A program made the translations under genes and the position numbers. A DNA stretch of 49,833 nt. It comes from Terriglobia bacterium. Its GTDB lineage: Bacteria; Acidobacteriota; Terriglobia; Bryobacterales; Bryobacteraceae. Of the stretch, positions 31,783-41,800 are shown in pieces (position 1 is the first letter of the stretch; every line of letters begins with the position of its first letter). The stretch is taken from positions 1-49,833 of the forward strand of contig JAIQFL010000032.1 of NCBI GenBank assembly GCA_020073365.1, given 5' to 3'. The notes below the pieces were generated by a model. It worked only from the letters and a program-made list of their open reading frames with translations, did no database searches and had not been told where the DNA came from.

Positions 31783-32718
31783 ATGCTCGAAGTAACGGGG
31801 CTTCACAAGAAGTACGGGGATCTGGTCGCAGTACATGAGGTCTCCTTCCGTGCGCAACCTGGCGAAATGGTGGGGCTGCTGGGGCCCAATGGCGCCGGCA
31901 AGACCACTACGGTTGCCATGATCGCCGGGCTGCTGCCGCCGGACCGCGGCGAAGTGCGCATCGAGGGCGCCGTGGTGTCGGGCGATACCGACCCCATCAA
32001 GCTCAAACTGGGGCTGGTTCCCCAGGAATTGGCGCTGCATGACGAGCTTCCCGCCCGCGACAATCTGGCGCTCTTCGGGGCGCTCTACGGCCTTCGGGGA
32101 GCAGCCTTGAAACGGGGAATGGATGCAGCCTTGGACCTCGCCGGCTTGGCCGACCGCGCCAAAGATCGGGTGGCCACCTTCAGCGGTGGAATGAAGCGGC
32201 GGCTCAACCTGGCCTCGGCCCTGATGCACGATCCGCAGATCCTGCTTTTGGACGAACCCACCGTGGGAGTGGACCCGCAGAGCCGCAACGCCATCTTCAC
32301 CAACCTGGAGGAGCTCAAGCGCCGCGGCAAGACCCTGGTGTACACCACCCACTACATGGAAGAGGCGGAGCGCCTGTGCGACCGCATCATCATCATCGAC
32401 CATGGGAAGGTGATCGCGAACGACCGGCTGGAGGCGGTGCGGCGGCTGGTGCCGGAAGTGAACCTCCTCGAAGTCGAGATCGAGAATCCGGGGGCCGACG
32501 GGTGGTATGGTAGCCTGCGCGACCTCGCCGGCGTGGGTTCGGTGGAGTTTCAGGGCAAGCTGCTGCGCGTGGGGATGGTCGACATGACGGCTACGGCCCC
32601 CGCCGTTCTGGAGTGGATTCGCGCCCACGGGTACCGGTACACGCACCTGGAGACCCAGCGGGCCGACCTGGAAACGGTGTTCCTCACCCTGACTGGAAGG
32701 AGCGTACGAAACGCATGA
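31783..32718 (+). CDS. ABC-2 type exporter, ATP-binding subunit
   Basis: A 311-residue ATPase: MLEVTGLHKKYGDLVAVHEV, Walker A GPNGAGKTTT (~residues 38-47), signature TFSGGMKRR, Walker B ILLLDEPTVGVDP, and the H-loop TTHYMEEAE. It is of the drug/antibiotic resistance and lipid-export class (CcmA/NatA-like). It couples ATP use to the permease encoded next, with which it overlaps by 4 bases. The frame is open upstream to 31639, but the extra 48 residues belong to the RAYT relic, so ATG 31783 is used. Confidence 0.92.
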   Translation: MLEVTGLHKKYGDLVAVHEVSFRAQPGEMVGLLGPNGAGKTTTVAMIAGLLPPDRGEVRIEGAVVSGDTDPIKLKLGLVPQELALHDELPARDNLALFGALYGLRGAALKRGMDAALDLAGLADRAKDRVATFSGGMKRRLNLASALMHDPQILLLDEPTVGVDPQSRNAIFTNLEELKRRGKTLVYTTHYMEEAERLCDRIIIIDHGKVIANDRLEAVRRLVPEVNLLEVEIENPGADGWYGSLRDLAGVGSVEFQGKLLRVGMVDMTATAPAVLEWIRAHGYRYTHLETQRADLETVFLTLTGRSVRNA

Positions 32719-34007
32719 GCATGATCGCTTACACGGCGCTGGTACGGCGCGACCTGAAACTCTTCTTCCGGGACCGCCGCGCGGTGCTGATGTGCTTCGC
32801 CGCGCCGATCCTGATCGGGTCTTTTTTCGGGTATCTGTTCAGCGGCGCCTCCGGCAGCGGAGAGACCGCCCGCATTCCCGTGGCGGTGATCGACCAGGAT
32901 GGAAGCGAGATCTCGCGCCGCCTGGTGGCAGGGATCGGGGGAGACAAAGCGCTCGAGCTGCGGCAAGCGACCCTGGAACAGGCCCGCGATCGGATTCGCA
33001 CCGGAAAACTCACGGTGGCGGCGGTGATTCCCAAGGGATTCGGCGACCAGGCGGCGACGGCCCTCTTTCGCGGCACGGACAAGCCCGAAATCGCCTGTAT
33101 GTACGACCCTTCGCACGGCGCCGAACTGGCCATGGTGCGAGGGATGCTCACGCAGCACGTCATGGAGTCGGTGAGCGCCGAGGCGTTCGGCGGGAATTCC
33201 AAGCTCCTGGACGAATCGCTGAAAGAAGCCGGCCAGGCCAACGGCATGAACCCGGCAGACCAGAAATCGCTGGTGCAGATGCTGGCAGGCGTGCAGCAGT
33301 GGAACGCGCGGGTGAAAGAGAACCCACAGGCCGTAGGCGTCGCTCGAGCGGGGATCAACATGCCATACACCGTTCGCGAGGAGGCCATCACCGCGCGCAA
33401 GGGCGTGCAGTACAACGCCTACGGGCACTCCTTCGCGGGGATGGGAGTGCAGTTCATCCTGATGATGGGGATGGAGGCCGGGCTGGTCATGATCCTGCAG
33501 CGGCAGGGGGGCATCTGGAAGCGCCTCCGGGCGGCGCCGATTTCGCGCTTCACCATCGTCGCCGCGCGGGTGACCAGCGCCACCATCGACGCGGTGATCA
33601 TCCTGTTTGTGATTTTTGGATTTGCACGCCTGGTCTTCGGGGTCCGCGTGGATGGCAGCCTGCCGGGATTCATACTGATCGCGGTGGCCATCGGGCTGAT
33701 GACCGGCGCTTTTGGTCTGCTGGTGGCCGGATTGGGGAAGACCGCAGAGGCGACGCGCGGCCTGGCCATTCTGGCGACCCTCCTGATGGTCATGTTGGGC
33801 GGCGGGTGGGTGCCGGCCTTCCTGTTTCCGCAATGGCTGCAAAAGGCTACCTTTGTGGTGCCGACGCGCTGGGCCATTGAGGCGCTGGACGCCATGACCT
33901 GGCGAGGCTTGGGCTTCGACGCGGCGATCGGCCCGATTGCCGCCCTGCTGGGCTTTGCGGTGCTGTTTACCGGGCTGGCGGTGTGGCGATTCCGCTGGGA
34001 CACGTAG
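32715..34007 (+). CDS. ABC-2 type exporter, permease subunit
   Basis: A 430-residue membrane protein. One helix lies near the N-terminus (AVLMCFAAPILIGSFFGYLF). A large extracytoplasmic loop (residues ~40-230; YNAYGHSFAGMGVQF marks its end) follows. Five or six helices lie in the C-terminal half (FILMMGMEAGLVMILQ; LGGGWVPAFLFPQWL), which matches the ABC2_membrane_3 arrangement (YhiH/NatB type). The R-A-A-P-I-S-R motif is the cytoplasmic coupling element. Its start ATG lies within the ATPase stop (ATGA at 32715-32718). Substrate unknown. Confidence 0.9.
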   Translation: MSMIAYTALVRRDLKLFFRDRRAVLMCFAAPILIGSFFGYLFSGASGSGETARIPVAVIDQDGSEISRRLVAGIGGDKALELRQATLEQARDRIRTGKLTVAAVIPKGFGDQAATALFRGTDKPEIACMYDPSHGAELAMVRGMLTQHVMESVSAEAFGGNSKLLDESLKEAGQANGMNPADQKSLVQMLAGVQQWNARVKENPQAVGVARAGINMPYTVREEAITARKGVQYNAYGHSFAGMGVQFILMMGMEAGLVMILQRQGGIWKRLRAAPISRFTIVAARVTSATIDAVIILFVIFGFARLVFGVRVDGSLPGFILIAVAIGLMTGAFGLLVAGLGKTAEATRGLAILATLLMVMLGGGWVPAFLFPQWLQKATFVVPTRWAIEALDAMTWRGLGFDAAIGPIAALLGFAVLFTGLAVWRFRWDT

Positions 34008-34012
34008 CGCCG

Positions 34013-34042
34013 GCGGCATCAGGCCCTGTAGCGGGCCGCCGC
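34013..34042. terminator. Probable bidirectional hairpin between convergent genes
   Basis: GCGGC and GGCCC pair with GGGCC and GCCGC around a TGTAGC loop, with a 4-base bulge, in the 38-base gap between the convergent permease and transglycosylase stops. There is no T-run, so intrinsic termination is inferred from position and stem only. Confidence 0.4.
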
Positions 34043-34045
34043 AGC

Positions 34046-34729
34046 TTAGTTCCCCTTCTTGTAATCGCTGTCAATCCGTTTGACGTAGTCGATGGTTTCA
34101 CGGTACGGCGGCACGCCTTTGTACTTCTCGACCGCCCCCGGACCGGCATTGTAAGCCGCCAGCGCATGCCACAGGAAGCCGTCGTATTTCAACAGGAGGT
34201 CGCGCAGGTAACGCGCCCCGGCATCCACGTTTTGTACGGGATCGTTGGGATCCGCCCCGAGTGTCGCCGCGGTCCCAGGCATCAACTGCATCAGTCCGAC
34301 GGCCCCCTTTGGGGAAACCGCCTTGGGCTGAAAGGCCGATTCGGCAGCGATCACGCTGCGCACCAACTTGCGCGGCAGCCCATACTTGTCGGCCGCGCGA
34401 TCCGCCAGTTGTTCGGGTGAAAGCACCGGCAGGGCGTCCGGCGCCAGCGTCGGGGCAGGCGTGGGATTGGGGGGCACACTCGAAACCACAGGCGCCAGCG
34501 ACAGTGGCGCTGGTTCGTCGGCTTCAAAGCCCCGAACCTGTGCGGCATCCATCTCGATGTAACCGCTGCCGGTGTAGAGCCGAATCCTGGTGCCGTCGGT
34601 TTCGTGGCGGTCGACGTGCAACCGCGATCCGCTGCTAAGAACAGCAGATTCGCCCGCAAAGGCGCCGGCGGCCAGCAGCAGGAGGAGTCCAAGGACACGC
34701 ATCGAGGCTATACAGTAATTCTGACGCAT
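34046..34729 (-). CDS. Exported lytic murein transglycosylase (SLT domain)
   Basis: Cleaves glycosidic bonds of peptidoglycan with formation of 1,6-anhydromuramyl ends, in the periplasm. The 227-residue reading from ATG 34729 has a signal peptide (VLGLLLLLAAGAFAGES), a Pro/Ala-rich linker (residues ~85-115), and a C-terminal SLT domain. In that domain the catalytic Glu lies in RSVIAAESAFQPKAVSPKGA, followed by GLMQLMPGTAATLGA, YLRDLLLKYDG and HALAAYNAGPGAVEKY. A start at ATG 34702 is also possible; GAGG sits at a suitable distance before 34729. Related to MltE/Slt70-C. Confidence 0.9.
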   Translation of the reverse strand: MRQNYCIASMRVLGLLLLLAAGAFAGESAVLSSGSRLHVDRHETDGTRIRLYTGSGYIEMDAAQVRGFEADEPAPLSLAPVVSSVPPNPTPAPTLAPDALPVLSPEQLADRAADKYGLPRKLVRSVIAAESAFQPKAVSPKGAVGLMQLMPGTAATLGADPNDPVQNVDAGARYLRDLLLKYDGFLWHALAAYNAGPGAVEKYKGVPPYRETIDYVKRIDSDYKKGN

Positions 34730-34798
34730 GAAGGGCCTCGAACGTGCAGTCCAGGAACTTTCCTGCCGATCTGCTATCTTGAAGGTAGCCCCTAGGGT

Positions 34799-37345
34799 AT
34801 GGCCTTTCACATTCAACCGATCCGCGAGTTCCTGGTTCGACCCGCTCTTCCCGACTCGCTCTCCCGACTGGCCGAACTGGCCTATAACGTCCTCTGGAGC
34901 TGGGAGCCGATCGTGCGATCGGTTTTCCGGCGCCTGGATCCGGTCCTGTGGCGGGATTGCGGGTACAACCCCGTACTGATGTTGGGCCGCGTGCCCCAGG
35001 CGACCCTGGAAAGGGTCGCCGCCGACCCCCGCTACATGGCGCTCTACCGCAGCGCCTGCGAGACCTATGACGCCCGCGTGCGGAAGGGTCCGGCGCCTCC
35101 TGGCGGAAAGCTAATTGCTTACTTTTCCGCGGAGTACGGCCTCACCGAGTGCCTGCCGGTGTATTCCGGCGGCCTGGGCATTCTCTCGGGAGACCACCTG
35201 AAATCCTGCAGCGACCAGGACTATCCGCTGATCGGCCTCGGCCTGCTCTACCAGCAGGGCTATTTCCGCCAGTTCCTGAACCCCGACGGGTGGCAGCAGG
35301 AGCGCTACCCGATGAACGACTTTTACACCCTGCCGCTGGTACCCGTGAAAGACGCCCAGGGCGCGGATCTGAAGGTGACGGTCAAGCTCCCCACGGGAAG
35401 CGTTTATATTCAGGTGTGGAAACTGGATGTCGGGCGCATCAATCTGTATCTGCTCGACACCAATCTTCCGGAAAACGTGCTTCCGCAGGACCGGGACATC
35501 ACCGATTCCCTCTACGGTGGTGATATCGATACCCGCATCCGCCAGGAAATCGTGCTGGGCATCGGCGGCATGCGCGCCTTAAAGGCCATGGGGTTGAAAC
35601 CCACGGTCTTCCATATGAATGAAGGCCACTCCGCGTTTCTCGCGCTGGAACAGATCCGGCTCTACATGCGGGACGAGCAGTTGACCTTCGAAGAGGCCCA
35701 GGAAGCTGCTCGCACCAGCAATGTCTTCACCACGCACACGCCGGTTCCCGCGGGGATCGACCTGTTCGACCCCGGCCTGATGTACCACTATTTCTCGGAC
35801 TACTGCTCCGAAGTGGGAATCGACTTCCAGCAGTTGATGGCTCTGGGGCGGCGCAACATCTTCAACCGCGACGAACGGTTCTCCATGGCCGTGCTGGCGC
35901 TGAATACTTCGTCGTTCCGCAACGCCGTGAGCCGGCTGCACCGCCAGGTCTCGCAGGAGATGTTCCACGACCTTTGGCCGCAGTTGCCGCTGTGGGAAGT
36001 GCCGGTCACTTCCATTACCAACGGTGTGCACCTGCCGAGCTGGCTCAATGGCGAGCTCGCCGCGCTCTACGACCAGTACCTGGAACCCGACTGGCGCCAA
36101 CGCTTCAACGAACCCGCCATGTGGGAGCAGGTGAAAGAGATTCCGGATGAAGAACTGCTGGAGGTCCACCGCCGCCGCAAGCGCCGCCTGGTGACCTTCG
36201 TCCGCGCACACCAGGGGGCCGCGGCGCTGCGGCGCCAAGCTTCTTTGGCCGAGGTGCGGCGCGCCAGCGAGGTGCTCGACCCCAACGCCTTCACCATCGG
36301 TTTCGCCCGCCGCTTCGCCACTTATAAGCGCGCCACCCTGCTGTTCCGCGATTTCGAGCGGCTTAAGCGCATCCTGCTGAACAAGGACATGCCGGTACAA
36401 CTGGTGATTGCCGGCAAGGCGCATCCCAAGGACCAGCCGGGGAAGACCTTCATCCGCGACGTGGTGCAATTCTCGCGCGATCCTGACCTTTGGAAGCACG
36501 TGGTTTTCGTGGAAGACTACGACATGAAGGTCGCGCGAGAGATGGTGCAGGGTGTGGACCTGTGGCTCAACAACCCGCGGCGCGGCGAAGAGGCGTGCGG
36601 CACCAGCGGCATGAAGGCAGCCATCAATGGCGTGCTGAATCTGAGCATCCTGGATGGCTGGTTCGATGAAGCTTACGAGCACCTGGGCGGCTGGGCCATC
36701 GGCGAGCGCGAGCCCTACTCCGACGACCAGGACGGGCTGCATGCCAGCGCCATCTACTACCAGCTTGAAAACGAAATTGTGCCGATGTTCTATGAGCGCA
36801 AGGACCAGACGCCTCGCGAGTGGATGCGCCGCATGAAGCAGTCCCTCACCTACATCAGCCCTACGTTCGATTGCCGCCGCATGGTGCGGGAGTACATGAC
36901 GGAGCTCTACGAACCGGCGCATTCCCAGCACATTCGCGCCGTGGAGCACGATTTCAACCTGGTGCGTGACAAGGCCAGGTGGAACGCGCGGGTTCGCGAG
37001 CTTTGGGACCGCGTGAGATTCGTGGAAGCCGGCCCCGGTCCGGCCGGAACCGTGATCAGCGGCAAGCCGGTTCCGGTGCGGGCCGCCATCGACCTGGCGG
37101 GCTTGCAGCCGGACGATGTGCGGGTAGAGGTGGTGATGGGCAGCGTGGACAGCAACGGCCACCTGGAACAGACCGAGGTGATGGTGCTGCCGCCCGTGGA
37201 ACATAATGGGTCGGTTGCCGTTTTTGCCAAGGACGTGGTTTTCGAGCGGACCGGACGGTTGGGCTATGCACTGCGCGTGAGCCCCGACCACTTCGACGAC
37301 CCCCTGACCCGGCCCTGCACGAGTCTTCTCAAATGGAGTCAGTAG
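34799..37345 (+). CDS. glgP: Alpha-glucan (glycogen) phosphorylase
   Basis: Releases glucose-1-phosphate from glycogen or maltodextrins using a pyridoxal-phosphate cofactor. The 848-residue protein is of the bacterial/archaeal type with an N-terminal DUF3417-like region (LAELAYNVLWSWEPIVRSVF). The catalytic GT35 fold then shows AEYGLTECLPVYSGGLGILS, HMNEGHSAFLALEQIR, TTHTPVPAGIDLF, and the PLP site EEACGTSGMKAAINGVLN. In that site the Lys of S-G-M-K (about residue 605) would bind the cofactor. It starts at ATG 34799 and is divergent to the transglycosylase. It is not accompanied by other glycogen genes in the window. Confidence 0.95.
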   Translation: MAFHIQPIREFLVRPALPDSLSRLAELAYNVLWSWEPIVRSVFRRLDPVLWRDCGYNPVLMLGRVPQATLERVAADPRYMALYRSACETYDARVRKGPAPPGGKLIAYFSAEYGLTECLPVYSGGLGILSGDHLKSCSDQDYPLIGLGLLYQQGYFRQFLNPDGWQQERYPMNDFYTLPLVPVKDAQGADLKVTVKLPTGSVYIQVWKLDVGRINLYLLDTNLPENVLPQDRDITDSLYGGDIDTRIRQEIVLGIGGMRALKAMGLKPTVFHMNEGHSAFLALEQIRLYMRDEQLTFEEAQEAARTSNVFTTHTPVPAGIDLFDPGLMYHYFSDYCSEVGIDFQQLMALGRRNIFNRDERFSMAVLALNTSSFRNAVSRLHRQVSQEMFHDLWPQLPLWEVPVTSITNGVHLPSWLNGELAALYDQYLEPDWRQRFNEPAMWEQVKEIPDEELLEVHRRRKRRLVTFVRAHQGAAALRRQASLAEVRRASEVLDPNAFTIGFARRFATYKRATLLFRDFERLKRILLNKDMPVQLVIAGKAHPKDQPGKTFIRDVVQFSRDPDLWKHVVFVEDYDMKVAREMVQGVDLWLNNPRRGEEACGTSGMKAAINGVLNLSILDGWFDEAYEHLGGWAIGEREPYSDDQDGLHASAIYYQLENEIVPMFYERKDQTPREWMRRMKQSLTYISPTFDCRRMVREYMTELYEPAHSQHIRAVEHDFNLVRDKARWNARVRELWDRVRFVEAGPGPAGTVISGKPVPVRAAIDLAGLQPDDVRVEVVMGSVDSNGHLEQTEVMVLPPVEHNGSVAVFAKDVVFERTGRLGYALRVSPDHFDDPLTRPCTSLLKWSQ

Positions 37346-37700
37346 TACCGGCGTACTGGGTGTTACCCGGCTATCCCTTAAGTTAAGGGTACTGGACTAC
37401 CCAAAGGTTAAGTTAAGTATCGCGATTTGCCAAAAAGATCAAAAGTAGGATGCAAACGACACCCAATCCGTGGTACATAGGTATTTGAAGAAGTGGGACA
37501 GGCCTCCTCGCCTGTCCGGACAGGCCGGGGGGCCCGTCCCATTCAAAACGCGAATCCCACGAAAACTGCCGTCGCCTGGTCTCGCTACGGCCGGAGTGGG
37601 AATGAATCGGGTGTCTTGAGCACCCGGGCGCTTTGATCTCTTGGAGTTTTCGCGAGAACGTTCTTTCGTCCTGCATATTTTTACGGAGCAATCTCTCCCC
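37346..37700. other. Intergenic stretch, 355 bases, with dyads and a hairpin repeat
   Basis: After glgP there is a 15-base near-palindrome (CCCTTAA-G-TTAAGGG, 37375-37389) and a second TTAAGTTAAG at about 37408-37417. Either could be a regulatory dyad or part of a terminator. A type B hairpin (37493-37517) follows, then GGACAGGC-containing partial repeats. No gene is visible. Confidence 0.5.
37493..37517. repeat. Dispersed hairpin repeat, type B
   Basis: GTGG followed by arms GACAGGC and GCCTGTC. A second partial arm (GGACAGGCC) follows immediately, so two units may lie head to tail. Confidence 0.6.
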
Positions 37701-38201
37701 ATGGACAGCGATCGCAAGTACCGCCAACACGGTTACATGGATTCAGACCGCGATAGCAATGGCAAAGGCTTCCGCGGCGATGACCGTCCCAGACCTCAGG
37801 GGCCCCGCCCTCCCATTGACGTGACCGGCCCACGGCTGCCGCGCCTGGTCCAGCACGTGGCGGCAGCGCGGTGCTACAACTGCTCCACGGCGCTCCCGCA
37901 AGACGTCGATTTCACCGGGAACTGCCCGAAGTGCAACGTAGCGCTCCACTGCTGCAAACAGTGCTCGCACTTCGAGCCGTCCACGCGTTTCCAGTGTCTC
38001 AAGCCGATCCTGGTGCGCATCCCCGCGAAGGACAAAAACAACGAGTGCACCTCGTTCACGCCGCGGGTCACCGTGGCACGCGAAGGCACCGCCAGCTCAC
38101 CCGCGCCGCCGCCCTCACATCCCATGCCGCAGAACGGCCCTCCCACGCCGGGCAACGCCGACGCCGCGCGCAGCGCGTTCGACCGCCTTTTTAAGAAGTA
38201 A
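37701..38201 (+). CDS. Cys-rich zinc-ribbon-like protein of unknown function
   Basis: A 166-residue protein from ATG 37701. After an Arg/Pro-rich disordered start come RCYNCSTALPQDVDFTGNCP, then KCNVALHCCKQCSHFEPSTR, and FQCLKPILVRIPAKDKNNEC. In all there are nine cysteines, mostly in paired C-x-x-C arrangements that suggest one or two zinc sites. The terminus is FDRLFKK after a Pro-rich linker. I recall similar Acidobacteria proteins but know no function. It lies just upstream of a membrane-protein gene on plus (7-base gap). Confidence 0.75.
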   Translation: MDSDRKYRQHGYMDSDRDSNGKGFRGDDRPRPQGPRPPIDVTGPRLPRLVQHVAAARCYNCSTALPQDVDFTGNCPKCNVALHCCKQCSHFEPSTRFQCLKPILVRIPAKDKNNECTSFTPRVTVAREGTASSPAPPPSHPMPQNGPPTPGNADAARSAFDRLFKK

Positions 38202-38208
38202 CTGGCCT

Positions 38209-38892
38209 ATGGGCATCGGGCACGTGGCTGTGGGCCTCGGATTGAAGGCCGCCGACCGCCGCCTCAATGCTGGTGTTCTGATCTTTGGCGCCTTTCTCGC
38301 CGATTTCCTTCTGGGTTGGTTCGTGCTGGCGGGTTGGGAGAGTTACCAATACCCACCCGATTTCGCTTCCAGGCACTACATGCTGTTCACATTTCCCTGG
38401 TCGCACGGTTTGGTTCCGGACCTGGTGTGGGCCGCGGCGTTGGGCTCGCTGGTCTGGGTCTTCCGCCGGGAACCCCGCGCGGCGGTGCTGGTGGGGATTG
38501 CCGTGGTCTCGCATTTCGTGCTGGATGGCGTGGTGCATGTGCGCGGCCTTCCCATTGCCGGTCCCGGTTCGCCCGAACTGGGTTTGGGTCTCTGGCGCAA
38601 CTTGCCTATCGAGCTGACGCTAGAGGCGCTGATGACCGTTGCAGCGTTGGTGCTGTACCTGCGGGCCGCCCAGGATCACTCCCGCGGCCGGCGGATCAGC
38701 ATGGTGGTCTACGTCGTCCTGCTGGGAGCGCTGGCGATTGGGGGACAGGCAACCGCTACGGAGCAAGTGGGCCGCTCGGGCCTGATCGCGAACTGGATTG
38801 CGGCCCCGTTGGTATTCGCGGCGATTGCCTGGGCGCTCGACCGTCAGCGGAGCGATTCGATCAAGAGCAGCAGTTCGACCGCGTCGGTGTAA
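38209..38892 (+). CDS. Integral membrane protein, YdjM/metal-dependent-hydrolase-like
   Basis: A 227-residue protein with about six membrane segments (GVLIFGAFLADFLLGWFVLA; DLVWAAALGSLVWVF; AVLVGIAVVSHFVLDGVVHV; LEALMTVAALVLYL; MVVYVVLLGALAIGG; IAAPLVFAAIAWAL). The conserved acid/His pattern (A-D-F-L, then S-H-F-V-L-D) is typical of the YdjM-like/PF04307 membrane family, which may be zinc-dependent enzymes. No substrate is known. The C-terminal 49 bases overlap the convergent TIR-CHAT gene (38844-38892). Confidence 0.7.
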   Translation: MGIGHVAVGLGLKAADRRLNAGVLIFGAFLADFLLGWFVLAGWESYQYPPDFASRHYMLFTFPWSHGLVPDLVWAAALGSLVWVFRREPRAAVLVGIAVVSHFVLDGVVHVRGLPIAGPGSPELGLGLWRNLPIELTLEALMTVAALVLYLRAAQDHSRGRRISMVVYVVLLGALAIGGQATATEQVGRSGLIANWIAAPLVFAAIAWALDRQRSDSIKSSSSTASV

Positions 38893-41800
38893 TTGAGGCT
38901 CGGGTTGTCGGCGAGGGCCGGATCACGGGAGCCGTCGAGGATCGCTTCCAGCGGTGGGATTAACGCTGTGAGCCAGGCCGGCAGGTCGGGCCTTTGATGC
39001 AGTTCGGCGATCTTGGCTCGTGCGGCGTCCGGGTCGCGTGCGAGTAGAGCACAGAGTCGTGCCGCGGTTGTTCGGCTCTCACCCCTGTCCCGGCGATAGT
39101 CAAGATATGCCTGCACGGCTTGGGCGCGGGCCTTGAACGCTTCCGGCTGATTGCCGACGGCGCGTTCCAGATCGGTCAGGATGTCGAACGTCGTCCACGG
39201 CTCTGCCGCGTGACCAAAGGGCTTCTTGCACTCGATGGCGCGCGAGAGCTCCTGGTGCGCTTCCTCAAAGCGGGTCAGGCGAATGAGCGCGATTGCGCTG
39301 TTGTTTCGGACGTTGCCTTCGCGCCTCAGATCCCCCACTTCGTCGTACACTTCAGCGGCTTGGCGTTGAAACAGGACCGCCTCTTCGAAACGCCCCATCC
39401 GCGAATAGAGAGAGCCGAGTGCGCCGAGTGTTGTGGCCTCATCTACACGGCTCCCCACCTGAATGTAAATCCTCAGGGATTCCTGATACGCTTTCTCCGC
39501 GGCGTCGTATTGCCCGGTCTTGCTATGAATCATGCCGATCAGGTGCCCTACGGTCGCCACGGCAGACGGTTCACCAAGCTGCCTGAAAATGTCGCGTACT
39601 TCGGTGTAAAGTTCCAGCGCCTCGGGGTACTTTCCTTGACGTTGCCGTAGAGTGGCAAGTTGACCCTTACGTACCGCGACGCTCCTCGCTTCGCCTGCTT
39701 CCTCGCCGCTCCGAATTGATTCTTCATAGAGATCCGCCGCTTCGTCGTATCGGCCAAGATCGGTCAGGCAATCCGCCTTCTCACCCAAGACGCTATTCAT
39801 CATCGAGGCTGCCCCGAGTTTCTGAAAGCGCCGGTGGGCTTCATCGAGATGTTCCACCGCCTCCTCAGAGGCTCCGCTCAACTTTAAGGCTCGGCCGAGG
39901 GTGAAGTGAGCCCCCGCAATATCATAGGGAGCTTCCTCGTAAACGGCGTCGCCGGCCACATTCATCTTTGCGAGCAAGGATCTCGCTAGGTCTGTCGCCT
40001 CGCGAATGCGTCCATGATCCATTGACCGATCGATCGCGATTCTCTCAGCATCAAACTGGACGTGACTCCACGCGCCGAGTCGTCGCGCTGCGTCGGAACG
40101 AATTTCCACCACGCGCGCCAGCGCTCTGGCGCGACCCAGCGGTGCGATGAGCGCCTCGATGTGGGTCGCTAGCTCGACCACGCGTTCCGCTTCCGCTGTC
40201 TTGCGGATGTGTTCGATCATAGCCAGCAGGTTGGGCAGTTCGAGCAGAGCAAGGTTCAGGGCGAGCTTGGCATCCTTGGACAACTGCTGGTGCAGGAAAC
40301 CAATCATCGCCTCAATGGCTTCTGCCCACGCTGAGCGAGCAGCCTCACGTTCCTCAGTGTTCGTGCCGGCGAGTAGCGCCGGTGCGAGCGCCGGGTCGAA
40401 GCGCAGATAGCCAAACTGGAGTTGCTCTGCCAATCCGACGCCGATCAAGTCGCGCCCCAGTGCTACGACCGGTTGCTGCTCCAGCTTGAGCGCCAGCGCG
40501 ATAGCACCCAGACTTCCTCCGCCTTGGAATACGCCCAACGGACGGATCTTCCGACGCGTTTCGGCAGGTAGGCGGTGCAGGGACAACTCTACGCTCGCGA
40601 AAAGCGATCGTTCACGCTCGCCGGGGTGTTTCGCTTCCAGCGAGGCCATCAACTCGTGGATTCTATCCGTGGCGCCGCGGACTCCCGAAGCACCCACTTC
40701 ACCGGCCAGCAGCACGAGGGCGCGTGCGTGACAGCCAACGGCGTCGACCAGGTCCTCGATCTCCTGTTCGCTTTCGACGTCGCTGGGGGAGTGGCACACG
40801 CCGCTCACCAGGCGGATGGCGTCCGGTCGATCCAGGCGGCCGATCCGCACGACGTTTCGGCTGAACGGCTCGGGCAGCGCCTCGCGGCTGGTGAAGATGA
40901 GGCGTGTCTGGCCGATCTTCGCGAGGGTCTGGCACAGCGTCATGATGGCGTCGGCATCGGCGCCAATGGGCGGCGGCAGGACCGACTCTACGTTATCCAC
41001 CATGATCGCGGTCCCTTGCTCCGCCAGCGTGTGCTCCACAAGCTGGAGGGCGAGTTTTGGGTCCTGTCCGGCGCGGGCCTCGAAGTTCGGCAGAAGCTGG
41101 CCGCCAATGGCATGGAGCACGGCACGCGCGTCGGAAATGAATTCCAGACTGACGAACGCGCTGCGCTGGAATCGGCGCGTCAGCACCAGCCAGCGCGCCA
41201 ATTCGGCCGCCAACGTGGTCTTGCCCTCGCCGCCATCGCCCTGGAAGACTACGTAAGATTGACAGGCCGAAGGGCCTGTCCCACCGGCTGGCTCACAAAG
41301 AATCCGCTCGGCTGCGAGGAGTTCGCGGCTGCGGCCCAGGAAACCGTGCGCCGGCTCTGGGGGCACGGCGCCGTAAGACAGCTCGCGCTGCTTGGCAATC
41401 AGCGCCTGGATGCGCTCCGATGGGAGCTTGCGGATGAGCGGCGCGTCCTGCTCCTCCTGGAAGAGCACCGGGACGAACCAATCCTCCAGACGCAATTCGA
41501 GATTGAAGACCTTGCCGCGGAAGGTGTCGCTCTTGAGAACCTGCTGGCCGGCGAGCATGGCTTGGCCCACCCGCTTGCCGGCCATCAACTCCTCGTAAAA
41601 CTTCGCGACGAAACGGCGCGCGGTTTCGACCAGCACCGAATGGCTCATGGCCACAATCGAAGCCACACCGCTTTCGAGCAGCTTGCCGGCTACCGAAGTG
41701 GTCGGATCTTCCCTGGCCACGGCGGTCTGGCACGCGTCCAGGAAAAACAGCGGGACCCGGTGGCCGCGCACCACGGCCGCGATCTTGTCGGCCGTGACGA

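Noticed and set aside
32550..34019. 489-codon minus-strand frame opposite the ABC-2 permease
   Set aside because: Antisense shadow; composition only.
35579..37291. 570-codon minus-strand frame opposite glgP
   Set aside because: Antisense to an unmistakable glycogen phosphorylase; no domain pattern.
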